Assembly (NCBI GenBank): GCA_021464245.1
Contig: JADCRB010000011.1
Location: 2,131,226 to 2,195,225 of the forward strand
Source: Carallia brachiata
Lineage: Eukaryota; Streptophyta; Magnoliopsida; Malpighiales; Rhizophoraceae
Direction: 5' to 3'
Length of the DNA stretch: 64,000 nt
Part shown: positions 47,711 to 59,683 of the stretch, piece after piece
How the letters are laid out: every line of letters begins with the position of its first letter
How positions within the stretch are numbered: position 1 is the first letter of the stretch
The notes under the pieces: generated by a model
What the model saw: only the letters and a program-made list of their open reading frames with translations
Database searches by the model: none
Told to the model about the DNA's origin: nothing
Program-made: the position numbers and the translations under genes

Positions 47711-48339
47711 TGGGATAATACATATTTTAGTCCAAAATATTTATAAATTTTTTTAATTTAATTCTAAATGTTTTAACTTTTTTAATCAAATCATAAACTG
47801 TTTAATTCTCTTACAAACGAGTCTTTCTGTCAACGGAAGTTAGTAAAACCGTTAAAATCGACCGTTGACCGAATGGAAATAAATTAAAAAAATCATATAT
47901 ACGTTTTTTTTTCTTTTTTTCTAGTTGTAATATTTTAAAAAATATTTAAAAATGGCAAAAATAATTAAATAATGATTATTTTTTAAAAAAATGGAAAAAA
48001 TAAAAAAATAATAAAAACCCCAAAATGCCCCATTATCACCATTTTTTAATTACAGAACTCAATTGAAAAAATTTTAGAACGTTTAAAACTTGATTAAAAC
48101 TTTTAGAACATTGAGAATTTGATTGAAACGAAAAAATATAAAAGAAACCATATTTAAGATTTTTTTATTTATCTCCATTTGGTCCACTGTCGTTTTTAAC
48201 GGTTTGACTGATTTCTGTTAATGAAAGGACTACTTTGTAAAAGAACTGAAAAATTTAATACTTGATTGAAAAAGTTGAAAGATTTAAAATTAAATTAAAA
48301 TAATTTATAAACGTTTATAACTAAAATTAATGTAATCCC
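47711..48339. mobile_element. Mutator-type MITE with ~140-bp terminal inverted repeats
   Basis: 629 bp. Termini (GGGATAATACAT and, on the other strand, GGGGATTACATT) lead into long arms that pair as far as the cgttaaaa/ttttaacg region. Flanking 9-bp direct repeats CATATTTGT (47702-47710) and CACATTTGT (48340-48348) differ at one base, the duplication length expected of Mutator-like transposases. No coding capacity. It lies about 0.3 kb upstream of the RPL35 promoter motifs. Confidence 0.8.
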
Positions 48340-48621
48340 CACATTTGTCCTATTAACTTTTTGCACCCTCTGTTGTTAATCTTCCAATTAACGTCATGTA
48401 AGCACAATTGATGCCACATCAGCAAAGAATTAATGGCGTGACATTTTTAAAAATTTAATATTGCTATTGTTTTATTTTTAATTTTTTTATTTTAAATAAA
48501 TACAATGAAAATCAAATTTGATTCCAGCGAAACTAAATTGAAAGTAGGAGGATATAATAAAATAAAGTACAAAAAATAAGAGCATAAAATAAATTTGAGA
48601 AATAAACCAAAAAACAGAACG

Positions 48622-48733
48622 AGCCCATAAACAAGTGGTTATGAGCTTTTGTTGAGTTGGACTTAATTGTTGTGGGCGCAAACACCCAATCTAGCCCAAC
48701 ACAGACCAAATAAATGCCACTTTTCTAGGGTTT
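48622..48733 (+). promoter_or_regulatory. RPL35 promoter elements: site II and telo-box
   Basis: Two AGCCCA elements (48622-48627 and 48693-48698, the complement of the TGGGCT site II motif bound by TCP factors) and a TAGGGTTT telo-box at 48726-48733. This combination is typical of plant ribosomal-protein promoters and lies 75-190 bp upstream of the RPL35 start. Confidence 0.75.
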
Positions 48734-48808
48734 CGTACGCAGTAGAGGGGGAAAAAGAGACGCAAAACAAGACGTTGCGGCGAGAGCTCGGAGACAGAAG
48801 CAAAAGCA

Positions 48809-49030
48809 ATGGGTAAGCAGCAGAAATGAAAATATTCATTTGGGTTTGGAATGTTTGGTCTGCTAATCTGTGTGTGTTTCTGTTGTGAAAACGGAACAGC
48901 GAGAATCAAGGTCCATGAGCTCAGACAGAAAACTAAGGCAGAGCTTTTGAACCAGCTGAAGGACCTCAAGGCTGAGCTCGCTCTCCTCCGCGTCGCTAAG
49001 GTTACCGGCGGTGCTCCTAACAAACTCTCC

Positions 49031-49064
<34 letters not shown>

Positions 49065-50407
49065 ATACACATACACCCGCACGTGCTTACATAAGCATAC
49101 GTATATTCATTAATGGATTGGTTCACATGAATAAGCATATCTGTGTTATTTGTTTCATTGATTTATTAGCTCATTGAGGGGTGTTATTTTTAAGACAATT
49201 TATGGATCTAGGAAGTGCTTCGTTAAGCTGCTTTTTGCTTGAAAATGGTTTCAAATTTCAAGCAAGCAACTTTTTTTTTTCTGTTGTGAAATGTTTTGCC
49301 TATATTTTGATTTATGTTTCATATAAACTTTTCAAGGTATTATGGTAGGAATTTCAATTTTTCCGGACTTTGTTTTGATTGATTACTTGTTATTCCGCAG
49401 GGCATTGTATTCTATTTTAGTTTCTTTTTCACGTCTTGTGGCCTAGCAGGGCCTAACAGTCACTGTGATTGTTTTCTTAGATTTTATTGAGATGTTGATA
49501 TTCATGCATTCTCTGTTTGTGATCGATATTTTAATGTTGGATTGGATGCAGCAAGGTCGTGAGGTTATCCATTGCACGGGTCTTGACCGTGATTTCACAG
49601 AAGCAAAAGGCTGCATTGAGGGAGGCATACAAGAACAAAAAGTTCTTGCCACTTGATCTTCGTCCCAAGAAGACCAGAGCCATTCGCAGGAGGCTTACCA
49701 AGCATCAGGTACTGCTTTGCTTCTGATCTTTTGTTCTTTAATTCAGTTTGTTAAACATGTTTCTTGCTGGCTATCTCACATTGATCAAGTGCTTCATATG
49801 TCGTGCAATTGGGTCCTGTTAATCAAAAATTGTTGTGCAATGAACAAGAGGCTATCGTCTTGTATATACAATTTGTAAGGGTGTTGATAATCATGTTGCC
49901 TTTTATTTTGAGAGAAGAGAGAATGAATGTATGCTCATGCCCCAGTAGGGTCAATACACAAATACTTGTATGAACTGTTTCCTTCATATTCATTTCATTT
50001 TATTTTCCTTCAGCTAATATTTTGGCTTTTACAAATTGATTTTATACCGTTGTATTTGTGCTCATATTCTGGGGCCTTTTTTTGAAGCATGTGCTGTTAC
50101 TCAGCCAGTATGGTTGCCTTCGAGCTTTAGTGAATTCCCCCTACACACATACTTGTACATGTTTTCATCTGTTTCCTTCATATTCTCGTCATTTTGTCTT
50201 GTTTCAGCTCATATTTGGGGCTATTACAAGTTTATTATACTATGGCTGCTCTTATTATGGAGCTGTTATGTTTGATGCTTTTGTTGGGTGTGCTGTTCCT
50301 CAGCTAGTAGGTAAATTGTTTTGTTTGTGCAGCAATCATTGAAGACAGAGCGGGAGAAGAAGAGAGAAATGTATTTCCCTATGAGAAAATATGCCATTAA
50401 GGTGTAA
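48809..50407 (+). CDS. RPL35: 60S ribosomal protein L35 (uL29), four exons
   Basis: Exons 48809-48812, 48900-49035, 49552-49708 and 50333-50407 join with GT-AG introns in phase to give exactly 123 aa plus stop, the usual plant L35 length. The first exon contributes only ATG plus one base. The protein starts [18 protein letters not shown] and includes [49 protein letters not shown] and the C-terminal [13 protein letters not shown]35 is a basic protein of the large subunit near the polypeptide exit tunnel, where it contributes to nascent-chain factor docking. All residues look intact. The splice between exons 3 and 4 gives HQ-QSLKTE where many plants have Ala, a benign variant. A CT microsatellite follows the intron-2 donor. 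This is the best-supported gene in the right half. Confidence 0.97.
49036..49075 (+). repeat. CT microsatellite at the start of RPL35 intron 2
   Basis: (CT)n immediately follows the GTACTC donor region. Confidence 0.9.
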
Positions 50408-51540
50408 GGCATTATCTACCATAGGCACATTTCAGTATCTTGAAAATCCTATTTGGTTGACCAGAAAATTTTTGTTTTGATCATCTTTATGCCGTGAACT
50501 AGCGATATGGTTTCAATGACAAAGGTTTTCATTTACCTATTTTTAATGTTGGAATTTACTTGAGTATGATTTTTCACCTTGTTCCATGAAGACATGCATT
50601 CTGATTTGCCTCTTTGTTCAGTGATTATTGTAATGGCCAGTAGTATTCGAAGTTCTTGTGACATTGAACTTGTAATAATTTGCTAACGAGTGGAGAATCA
50701 TTGTCACCGATATATAGGTGTGGTTGGGATGATGTTAATGAATTGAATCCAGTGTTTCTTTATCTTAAAATTTTATTGCAATGTTCGTTTGAAATGCTTT
50801 CCATATCTAATTGTAACGGATAGCTTTAAAGTAATGTAGTGTTGTTTGCATTGGGCCGTGGTTTTATCTTTGTTCTTAGTTTATCTTGTCGCTATGTGTG
50901 TAGATCCTTAACTGGAATTTCCATGTTGTGGCGGTACATGAAATATATGCATGTTTATATATGTTATTAGTGATGTTAGGTTCTTGGTGTGATTACTGAT
51001 AGGGCAATTTCTAAAACTTGGATAAAATATTGAAAAATGCTTCCCATAAGAATAACGTAAATAGTAAATAAAAAATACATGATACCTTATAGGTTGTCAT
51101 ATTACAGGAGATGTATTTAGTTTATCACGTTGTAATTGATTGTAAGTGAAGTTTTTATAATGTTTTTTAAAGCCTTGTCAATAAAATTTAAAAAGTTAAA
51201 AAATTTATATCTAGTATGTTTTAGTTTAGATCCGACATTGATTTATATCTGCATTTTGAAATGTAAAAAAAGTTTATCATATCAGTTAGTTTTTTTTTTT
51301 TTTTTTTTTTAAGTTTATGTCAAATTAGTATAGTAAACAAGTTGAAGTTAGGCATGTTCAAACTTGGTTTGTTTAGTTAACGAGTTTAGCCAAGTTAAGT
51401 GTGTCTTTTATAAAGTCGAGTTTTGAGTTTTCATGACGGTGTCATTTAATTTTATAGTATCAATAAAATAATTAAATTATAAAAATTATTTTTATAAGTA
51501 GATTTAAATTTAAATTTTTTTTTAATAAATTTAACTAATT
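50408..51540. other. 3' UTR/flank of RPL35 and AT-rich spacer
   Basis: Probably includes the RPL35 3' UTR over the first few hundred bases. A T run of about 22 lies near 51290-51311. No other gene. Confidence 0.5.
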
Positions 51541-51542
51541 AA

Positions 51543-51683
51543 GGACGCAGCCTTAGCTGCAGTGGTGGAGGAATTTTTTTTTCCAATTATTAGGTCTAGG
51601 GTTTGATTCCCGGATCTCCTGCTTTCATTTTTCCTTCTCTTATCAGTTGGTCTCTAGTTTCCAAAAGATAAAAAAAAAAAAAA
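51543..51683 (+). mobile_element. Short SINE with A box, B box and poly(A)
   Basis: The A-box-like CTTAGCTGCAGTGGTGG (51552-51568), B-box-like GGGTTTGATTCCC (51599-51611) and an A-rich tail at 51671-51683 are in the order of a tRNA-derived SINE. About 140 bp. Confidence 0.65.
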
Positions 51684-51689
51684 TTAATT

Positions 51690-52480
51690 AGTTAAAAAAT
51701 AAAAACTTATTTTTTACTTATAATTTAAAATATAATAGAGTATCTCAATACTTAAAGTGTAACTTAAAGTGTTAATATATTTACGGGATTTATGAATGGT
51801 TAAATATTTAAAACTTTATCATTATTATTGTAAGGATCAATATTAAAAAAAAATCACAACTTTTGCATCATTTAACAAATTTAGCAGTCTTTAGAAAATA
51901 ATAAATTTAGTATGGTTAAATTATTTTGTAATAAATCTGATGTAAATAAATTTAGTATACCGTTAATATTTGAACAAATGGAATTTGCTAATATACATAT
52001 CTAACATATATCACGTGTCATTTGAAATATTTTGGTATTTAAAACTTAAATTAATAAAAATAATATAAATATAATAATAAAATACAAAAAGTTAAAAAAA
52101 AATCAGTTATCCTCCCTTTTTCTCTCTGCTCCCCTTCCGCTCCTCGTCCCCAAATCCAAATTTGATCGACATCTATAATCCTTGTACATACCGGCAGAAG
52201 CAGAAAATTGAATGGAGATAGCCAAACCATGAATTAAAATCCAATGAGAAATGGAATAATAAATATATTAAAAATAGTCCTTCGTGAGACATTCTAATAA
52301 TTAGATGATTTATATTTTAGAGGTCTTATGCTTAAATCTTAATAAGGGAGGAACGCGATTTATGCGAGAGAAAAACTATCTCTATTATATAGTTTATAAT
52401 TCGATTACCTTCTTAATGAATAGATAAATATTTATATTTATATGTAAATATATAAAGCCAAAGTTCAAAAAAAAATTTGT
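51690..52480. other. AT-rich, no gene; reverse copy of a dispersed repeat
   Basis: About 51880-52030 is the reverse complement of the repeat at 47510-47700 (shared cacgtgtca and ttacaaaataat-type text). Nothing else recognised. Confidence 0.45.
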
Positions 52481-53002
52481 CTTTTTCTTTCCGACATGTG
52501 ACGATGCTTCATAAATTTGTAAATGAAAAATAATATTAAAATATTTTATAATTATGAAAATTCTATCACAATTAGAATTAAAATTTACAATTAATATAAA
52601 TCTAATTATAATTAAATAATAATTTTACTGATTTATATATTTTTATTTTAACTATAATTGAATCTTTATAACCGTAAGTTTTATAATAAAATAAAATGAT
52701 TAAAAAATTATTTAACGAATCCTTCTTTTTATAAAAGAAAAACGATTAAAAAAATCTCGAAAGAAGATTAAACAAATCTCTCAAATTTATTTATAATTTT
52801 TTCTTTTAAAAAAACACTACTTCGAAATTTGTTTTCCTAAAAAAAAAAAGTTCTTTTATTTTCTTAAAAAAATTTTAAAAATTCTTAAAAAATAATACTC
52901 AAAATTTAGAATTTTTTTATTCTTATTTTAAATAAAATAAAGTAAAATTAAAATTTTTAAAAAATATTATTTAATTCACATATCGCGCGGATCTATTACT
53001 AG
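52481..53002 (+). mobile_element. Helitron-like element, first of a tandem pair (5' end unclear)
   Basis: Body similar to 53022-53598 (cataaatttgtaaatgaaaaa, then aatataaatctaattataat). It ends in a GC-rich palindromic spot (tcgcgcgga) a dozen bases ahead of CTAG followed by T, the arrangement expected at a Helitron 3' end. Non-coding. Confidence 0.4.
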
Positions 53003-53021
53003 TGTAAGTATATAATTTATA

Positions 53022-53598
53022 TCTCTCTACTACTGGGCAACTTCTCATAAATTTATAAATTAAAAATATTAATATATCTCATAATTATCAAAATGTTATT
53101 ATAATGAAAATTATGATTTTATAAATCAATTAATATAAATATAATTACAATCTAATTAGGTTTTTATTGATTAATATAGCACTATTTTGACTATGATTAA
53201 ATATTTATAATTATAAAATTTCTAATTAAAGAAAAACAATAAAAAAACTATTATTAAATTCTCCTATTTAAAAAAGAAAAAATACGTTAACAAAAAAAAG
53301 TATTAAAAAAATCTCTCACTAAATGAAAAATCTCTCAAATTTATTTATCTTTTCCTAAAAAGGAAAACAAAAGAATTATATTAAAATTTCCTCAAATGAA
53401 AAGAAAATAAAAAAAAAAAACTACTTCCAAATTTTTTTCTAAAAAAAGAAAAAAATTATTTTATTTTCACAAAAAAATTAAAAATTCTTAAAATGTAATA
53501 TTCAAAATTAGAATATCTTTTTATTTTTAAAATAAAATAAAATAAATTTGTTAATAAATATAATTAAATCTGCATATTACGTTAGTCTATTACTATTA
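53022..53598 (+). mobile_element. Helitron-like element, second of the pair
   Basis: Starts ATCTCTCTACTAC, close to the TCTCTACTA 5' terminus of plant Helitrons, and ends near CTATTACTATT with a weakened 3' hairpin. No coding capacity. Call rests on termini only. Confidence 0.4.
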
Positions 53599-53706
53599 TA
53601 TGTATATTAAGATAAAAGAAAGAAAAAAAATGGCAACTTGACTTCATAATCCTTTCAATTCAAACATTGAGTGTCTATGAGTCCATCGGAATCTTGATGT
53701 CCTCAC

Positions 53707-53945
53707 TCTTTTTTTTTTTTTTTTTTAATCTTGAAAATGGGAGAGCGAGGGTGATGCCCCAACGGTCCCATTAGGAAGCATTGGGTCTCCTTTCTAGTGG
53801 TGTGGACAACTCAGATGATTATGGTATGGCTCATACCAGGGGGACAATTCAATTTAAACCACTGCGTGCCCTGGCACATTCGAATCCAGGATTTCACGGT
53901 CAGCACATTCGGTATATGACTGTTACACCACAACACACGGTGGTA
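53707..53945 (-). mobile_element. SINE-like element, minus orientation
   Basis: On the minus strand, GTGGTGTAACAGTCATATAC (A-box-like) at the head and GGATTCGAATGTG (B-box-like) ~50 bases later are followed by a body ending in a ~20-base poly(A) (T run in plus at about 53707-53726). Confidence 0.55.
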
Positions 53946-54169
53946 CTCTCATCTTAAAGATTGCTGCTGCCTCATCAGCCACAGCCAACACAATTCCCTT
54001 TTCGGCTTCCTTGTCAGCCACAACCAACATAATTCCCTTTTCGGCCTCCTCTTTTCTCTGTTGAAGTAAGGACACATAGAAATCTAATAAAACCGTTCAT
54101 ATAGGAATTTTCTTTTTCTTTTTTAATTTTGGAACCCAAACACAGAAAACTGAAATAAAGTCAATTAAT

Positions 54170-54495
54170 CACTCGAGGTGATAGTTCAGTGGTAAGTCCG
54201 CGTGTTTTCACGCTTGCCATTCTGGGTTCGAGTCCCAGAGCATGCACCTTCCCCTAGCAAATGGCTAAGCCCTTTGGTTGACAAAAGTTTGTAGCCTACG
54301 TTTGCAATTAGACTCACCTGCCGAGACACTATTAGAGAGGCTCGTTTAGCCTTATTGGTGCTCAGATGATGGATTTGGCTGATATGAGGGTTGTTAAATG
54401 GGTTATTCAAACATGAGTTACATCGAACCGAGCTCAAGGATTCGATGACCGACATACGCGCAATGGATCTTTTTTCTTGGACAAAAAAAAAAACG
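54170..54495 (+). mobile_element. tRNA-derived SINE with target duplication
   Basis: The head resembles a tRNA: A box TAGTTCAGTGGT (54182-54193), B box GGTTCGAGTCC (54225-54235) within a CTGGG/CCCAG T-arm. The body runs to a poly(A) at about 54482-54493. Flanks aagtcaattaat (54158-54169) and aagccaattgat (54496-54507) match at 10 of 12 bases, consistent with an aged target-site duplication. The acceptor stem does not close, so it is not a functional tRNA gene. Confidence 0.8.
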
Positions 54496-56840
54496 AAGCC
54501 AATTGATATTTGGATTTAAGGAGGAGGAGAGAGAAAGAGGAAGGCGAAAGGATTTTTTTATTTCATTGAACTTTTATTTTTATTAATTTTGAATTAAGTT
54601 AAAAAAATTTAAAATAATGCGTGGAATGCCATGTGGTAAATTTTAGACATGTATACTTGTCACGTGTACATACTAACGAATTCTTTTAGTTTTAATTAAT
54701 GGTGTGTTAGATTTGTTACCAAATAATTCAATTATACAAAATTTATTACTTTTTAAAGACTGTGTGCTAGTTTGTTAAATAAGGTAAAGATGATGATTTT
54801 TTTATATTAATTCTTTTTGATACAAAGTTATTTCGTGACTTAAATAAGTCTTCCAAATATATTTTATTGACATATTAAATAATATTTTTAGTGAATTTTA
54901 AACTTGCATTAAATTATTCTTCACGAGTAGTTTACGAGTTTTATCAAGTCAAGTCAAGTCCATCATTGTCTGGTTTGTTTATTAAACAAGTTTTAATATT
55001 GAGTTTGAAACAAATTTTATCGAGTTGGGTTACCAAATTTTTAGTTGACGTATTGGTTCGTTTACACCGCTATGTTAAATTGTATTTTCTTTTTGTTTTT
55101 GTATCTTTTTGAATTTGTAGTCCACAGTAGTTTGAACGTCATTTCGCTCCTGGGCAACGATTGCAGTCCAATTGCGGTAATGATATTCATATTTAGAATT
55201 TTTTTAAAAAATTTTATTTATAGCAGCTAATGGTGGGATAACCCATGGCCATGGGCGGATCTACACGAGGGGCTTCCATTTGTTATCTTCATTCATCTTT
55301 TTATATACAAACATATAAACAGAAAGCTATTTAGCCTGGTGGTAAGGTATTAGGTTTAAGACCCAATTGTGTTATAAGTTTGGGTACGACTACGTAGTTA
55401 CTTAATCCGCAGCATATAGTTAATTCAACGGTTTATTTGTTTTCTTTTAGAAGTCCAAATCTCACGTATCAACTTTATATATACCATCACGTAGTCACAT
55501 GACCTTTTCCTATAAATTTTTGCTTGCACTGAAAAGTTGTTTTTAATTTGCCACATAACCAGTGGTAGAACTTGTCAGTACACCGTATTTATGCTAATAT
55601 TTTATAGTTAAACATATGCAAAGATGTTGCTAAACGCCACGACAAGGTCGATGGCTTGTGTACTTGTACATCTTTTTACACCTTCGTGTTACAACTGAAA
55701 TTAAAATGATTGTAATTTAAAAGATCACAAAATCAGATTGGGAGTTTGACTTCTATTGTGTGGATTCAATCAGCGGATTGTAACTCTTTGGTGATTGAAA
55801 CTCTCTACCAGCCGATTTACATATTTTCCTGAAGGTTGATAATGTTGGAGTGAGCCTCCCTTGCGATGGCTAGGCTTTTTTTTTCTTTTTCTTTCCCCTA
55901 TTTCTTAGTATCTTCTTTATATAATTAAAAAAAAGAAAGAAGAAGAAATTAGAATGATTGCCGAGATTGGACATCCTCTTATGGACCTGGTTGTTATTTA
56001 AAGGATACCCAAGAAGATGTGGAAGAAGTGGTATTGACGGGAATGGAAGGGGCGAGGAAAGTAGGATTTGGAATTCAACTGATGGTTGGGTTTCTGTAGA
56101 CAAAGAACATAGAGGAAATGGACGAAAGGGAAGAGGTCAGGAGCTGTTTTGCTATAAGAGATGGTGCCTGGAGTTTGGATTCTTGGCTTAATAAGGGTGT
56201 ATAGGTGTCTTTTTTATTATTTTATTTATTTTTGCTTAAATGCCTAGTCTAACAATGATTTTTGTAACATTTAAACCAAATTCAAAATAGAGTATGTAAA
56301 ATATAACTTTTCCCCAAAAAACTTGCAATGTCTATATAACATCTCAAATTTTAAATTTAATCTTAAAATTTTAGATTATTCACATTTGGATTAAATTATT
56401 CTTTTAGTAATACTCATATGCAATAGATAATATTCGAGAGAAAAAAAATAGAGAGTTTAACTCTACTATCAAGAGTAGTCTTTTGGGTTAACCCAACTCT
56501 TCTAGAGTTGGAAATATCCAATTTGAAACGATGAAAAATCCAAAAGACTCGGAAATCAATTTATTCCACATATGGAAAGTGGGTAAATTATATTTTACAC
56601 CCTATAAATAAGGTTTAATTACAGATCAATACCACTTGTTTTAAAATGAATAAAAAAAACCTCAGTTTTACGTGTAGTAACAAAAAACAACTTCTGTTAA
56701 GTTGTCGTTAAGTAAAGTTGGTTATATTAACAAAAATGCCAGTAAAAATGGCATAAGGTGTCAAAAATGCCCTCCTATTACAATTACACACAATCTAATT
56801 ATTTTAGAACGAAAAACAAAAAGCAAATAAGAGGTTTTCG
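54496..56840. other. Intergenic; dispersed-repeat copy and a possible extra SINE
   Basis: 54640-54820 is a direct copy of 47510-47700. At 55325-55430 tttagcctggtggtaagg and gggtacgactac resemble decayed A and B boxes of another SINE. The rest is AT-rich without a supported gene. Confidence 0.4.
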
Positions 56841-56949
56841 TGCCTTTCTAAGGTATTCAGGTTCATATTGCCTTCTTGTATAAATAGTTTTAATGCTAAG
56901 TGCAGCCATAAAGGAAATTCTAAAGAACAATGAATGAATGAGAAAATGA

Positions 56950-57832
56950 ATCAATAGTGTGTAGTAGGGAGGAGTGGGCTAACGTGCGTTGAGAGAAGCT
57001 ATCGTGTGCCGTTCCTTTTCTCATCCCCGTATGCTTTGTTGTCGTCGATTTTGATGATGCTGGTGCTTCCATTGTGAAGCTTTGTACCCTTCGTGAGTTA
57101 GTGTTGGTCGGTGTTTTTGGTGTGGTGTCCGTGAGGCTCGATTCTTACATCGGCGGTGATTCTCTAGCCTATGTGCTTGATCTCAGGTTGGGGGTGATGC
57201 ATTCGCCTCCCCCACCTTCCCCCTTCAAATGGTTGGGTAGGGGTAAGGGAGGGGGTGTTTTTGTGTAGAGCGTAGTTGTGTACATGTTGTTGCTTTGCGT
57301 TCACTTCTGGGTTCGTTCTTGGTCTCCGACGTCTGGTCAGTCTTCACTCTGATTTCTGGGTTTACTGCAGCTTGGGTTCCTTTTAGCACGTTTGTGTGGT
57401 GCGTTGGCAATTTCGGGCGACTTTCTAGCTTTGTGTTGTTGCCTTGCCGCTGTTTGTCCCATCGTGGCTCGCTGTCTTCCCCGTTTGTCAGGGGTTTGCT
57501 GTTCAACAAGAGGTGGAGCGTCTGGGGGGTCTCAAGCTTCTGGACACTCGTGTCGTTGGGCTTTAGGCCTTTTTCTCTGTTCCTGCAGACTATGTTGTTG
57601 TTGGGCTTTGGGCCTGATTATGAGTTATCTTTATTAGCCTATTTGACAAGTTGCTGGGCTTGGGAGTAGATTAGTGTTGGGTTCGATCTGTATGTTATGG
57701 GGCCTTTTTTGTTGTGTTTATATCTAATGGATGTGGGCTTAGTCTTAGTTTGGGCTAACCCTCTTTCAGTATATACTAGTGTTTTTATGTAATGAAATCT
57801 ATTTTTTTATGTTCAAAAAAAAAAAAAAAGTA
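56950..57832 (+). mobile_element. Probable 5'-truncated LINE 3' end
   Basis: A block distinctly richer in G+C than its surroundings, ending gtaatgaaatctattttttt...gttc plus a 15-base poly(A) at 57818-57832. This 3' end style is typical of plant L1 elements. Internal frames are open but show no recognisable ORF2 motif, so it could also be a processed transcript of another gene. The 5' boundary is a guess. Confidence 0.4.
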
Positions 57833-58019
57833 ATCAACAATAAGTAGCCAACAAATATGGTAATGTCATGGATCTTTTTCACCTGCCAAATGTAATATGA
57901 TAATACAAACTTCAAAAAATGAATGAAAAAGTACACTCTTTTATGAGGTTACCATCGAACTCTTTTTGTGTACACATGTTAACACAAATGTGAGAGTCAA
58001 CATGGGCTTCAAGGATAAA

Positions 58020-58860
58020 AACAAAAAGAGTAAAAATCGAGGGAGGGGGAATCTTTGTTGGAGTAGATTTGAACAAAGCCTCTTTTAGACATTTGGCAAC
58101 GTCTTTAATCTTTTGCTTCTGTGGCTCTCCAACTAGGTGAGATTGTTTGCTGCAATATGAAACAAAAGGTAAAAATGGCCAAAAAACACCAAGTTAACGA
58201 CACACAAGTGCATTTGATTCACACAACAAGCTTTACTTGGTAGTAGAAATTATTAGTATGTGTACTAATTAAATTTAGGCACAAAAGGAAACAAACATAA
58301 AAAAAAAGTCCATTTAAAAAAATCATTTTGCAGAACCCAAAAAATCCCAATCTCAACACCCAAAGCATAAAATTCAAAAAAACTCTTTCAAATTTCCATC
58401 TTAGGGCACAAAGTCTGTGGTCATAGGTGTTTGAATCTTGAAAACCCATTAATTTGCACTCCCAATCAAAAAAAAAAAAAAAAGAACATAGAACTCTGAA
58501 AGCCCATATCACAAAACCTTGATCATCAAACCCTAGAAATAACTATAAAAAAATCAATCGCAAACTCTAAGGAACAAAAAGTGGAACATTTTCCACTTAA
58601 AAAACCTCAACTCCATGATCTAATTGATTTTTTTTTTTTGATACTCAATCTTATGAAACCCTAGATTTTATATTCTACCCCAAATTGAAAAAAAAAAAAA
58701 ACCATAGACATTAATGTGGGTGTAAACTTATGATTTCTTAAGCAAAGTCGATTGTCAAGAATAGATTTGTGAGAAGAATATAGGATGGGTGTTTTGGAGC
58801 TGAGAGAGAATTTGAAGAAAAGAGAAGAATGAAGGTAATGAATCTGTCTCTTTAATTAAT
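58020..58860 (-). other. Possible 5' part of a lost minus-strand gene
   Basis: The minus strand has leader-like CT/A-rich text, several aaccctag elements and a long T-rich intron-like stretch. It then has ttgcag followed by an open reading with SHLVGEPQKQKIKDVAKCLK near 58160-58060. No family recognised, no matching 3' exons seen. Confidence 0.2.
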
Positions 58861-59683
58861 CATTTTGTATATATATATACATATATATATATGAGGGTAA
58901 AATGGTTTTAACACGCTTTCCGTTTAATTTGAGTAAGGATAGTGAGTCAAATGCTGTTTTTTATAATTTCTAAAACATGAGTCTTGATATGTAATTAGAC
59001 TTTATTTATAGGATGTAAAATGTAATTTACCCTATGATAAGCACAATTTATCTAAATCTAATAAACTTGAGATATGAATGACATAAGAGTAATACAACTC
59101 AGCTCAAAATCAATCTGACCTGCTTATTTGCAACCTCTGTTATTCAACTCAAAACTAAATTATGTGAAAATTGTTGATCTCAAACCAATCAACCCCCTTC
59201 CCCCCCTCCCCAACTTTTGCCCTCCAACTTGCTATATGGTTTTGATACATAAATGTACTTCATTTTGGTGATGAGAGAGATAACAAGTGTTTTTTTTTTT
59301 GATCTTGAAGGAGTCGTCACAATCATATGAAGAAGGTGATAAATGAAAAGTGGCCCAGACATCGACACAGACAAAAGATTGAGTCAATGGGACTAGTTCA
59401 CTTAGTAAGTCAATGGTTAGTTTAATTGAATCAATGTCTAAAATAATTTTTGATTTTTTTTTTGTACATAGCAATAAACTCTTATTCCTCTATTTTATTT
59501 TCTTTTAGCCGCAAAAAAAAAATATATATATATCCTTTTAGATGACAAATTGCACTAAAATATTTATTTTTTTATTTTTTAGTTCAAAGAGAGACCCGGC
59601 CAAGTTCAGCCGGGTCAACTAGGTCTTTGAGTTAGCTGAGTTTCAAAAACTCGGCTAGGTCGATTGGATTTTTTCGATTCAAA
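58861..59683. other. No gene recognised
   Basis: AT-rich, with a (TA)n run near 58868-58892 and ccccctccc-type pyrimidine tracts near 59191-59210. Confidence 0.5.

Noticed and set aside
54182..54245. Possible tRNA gene
   Set aside because: A and B boxes and a T-arm are good, but the acceptor stem does not close, and it heads a ~326-bp unit with poly(A) and target duplications, so it is a SINE.
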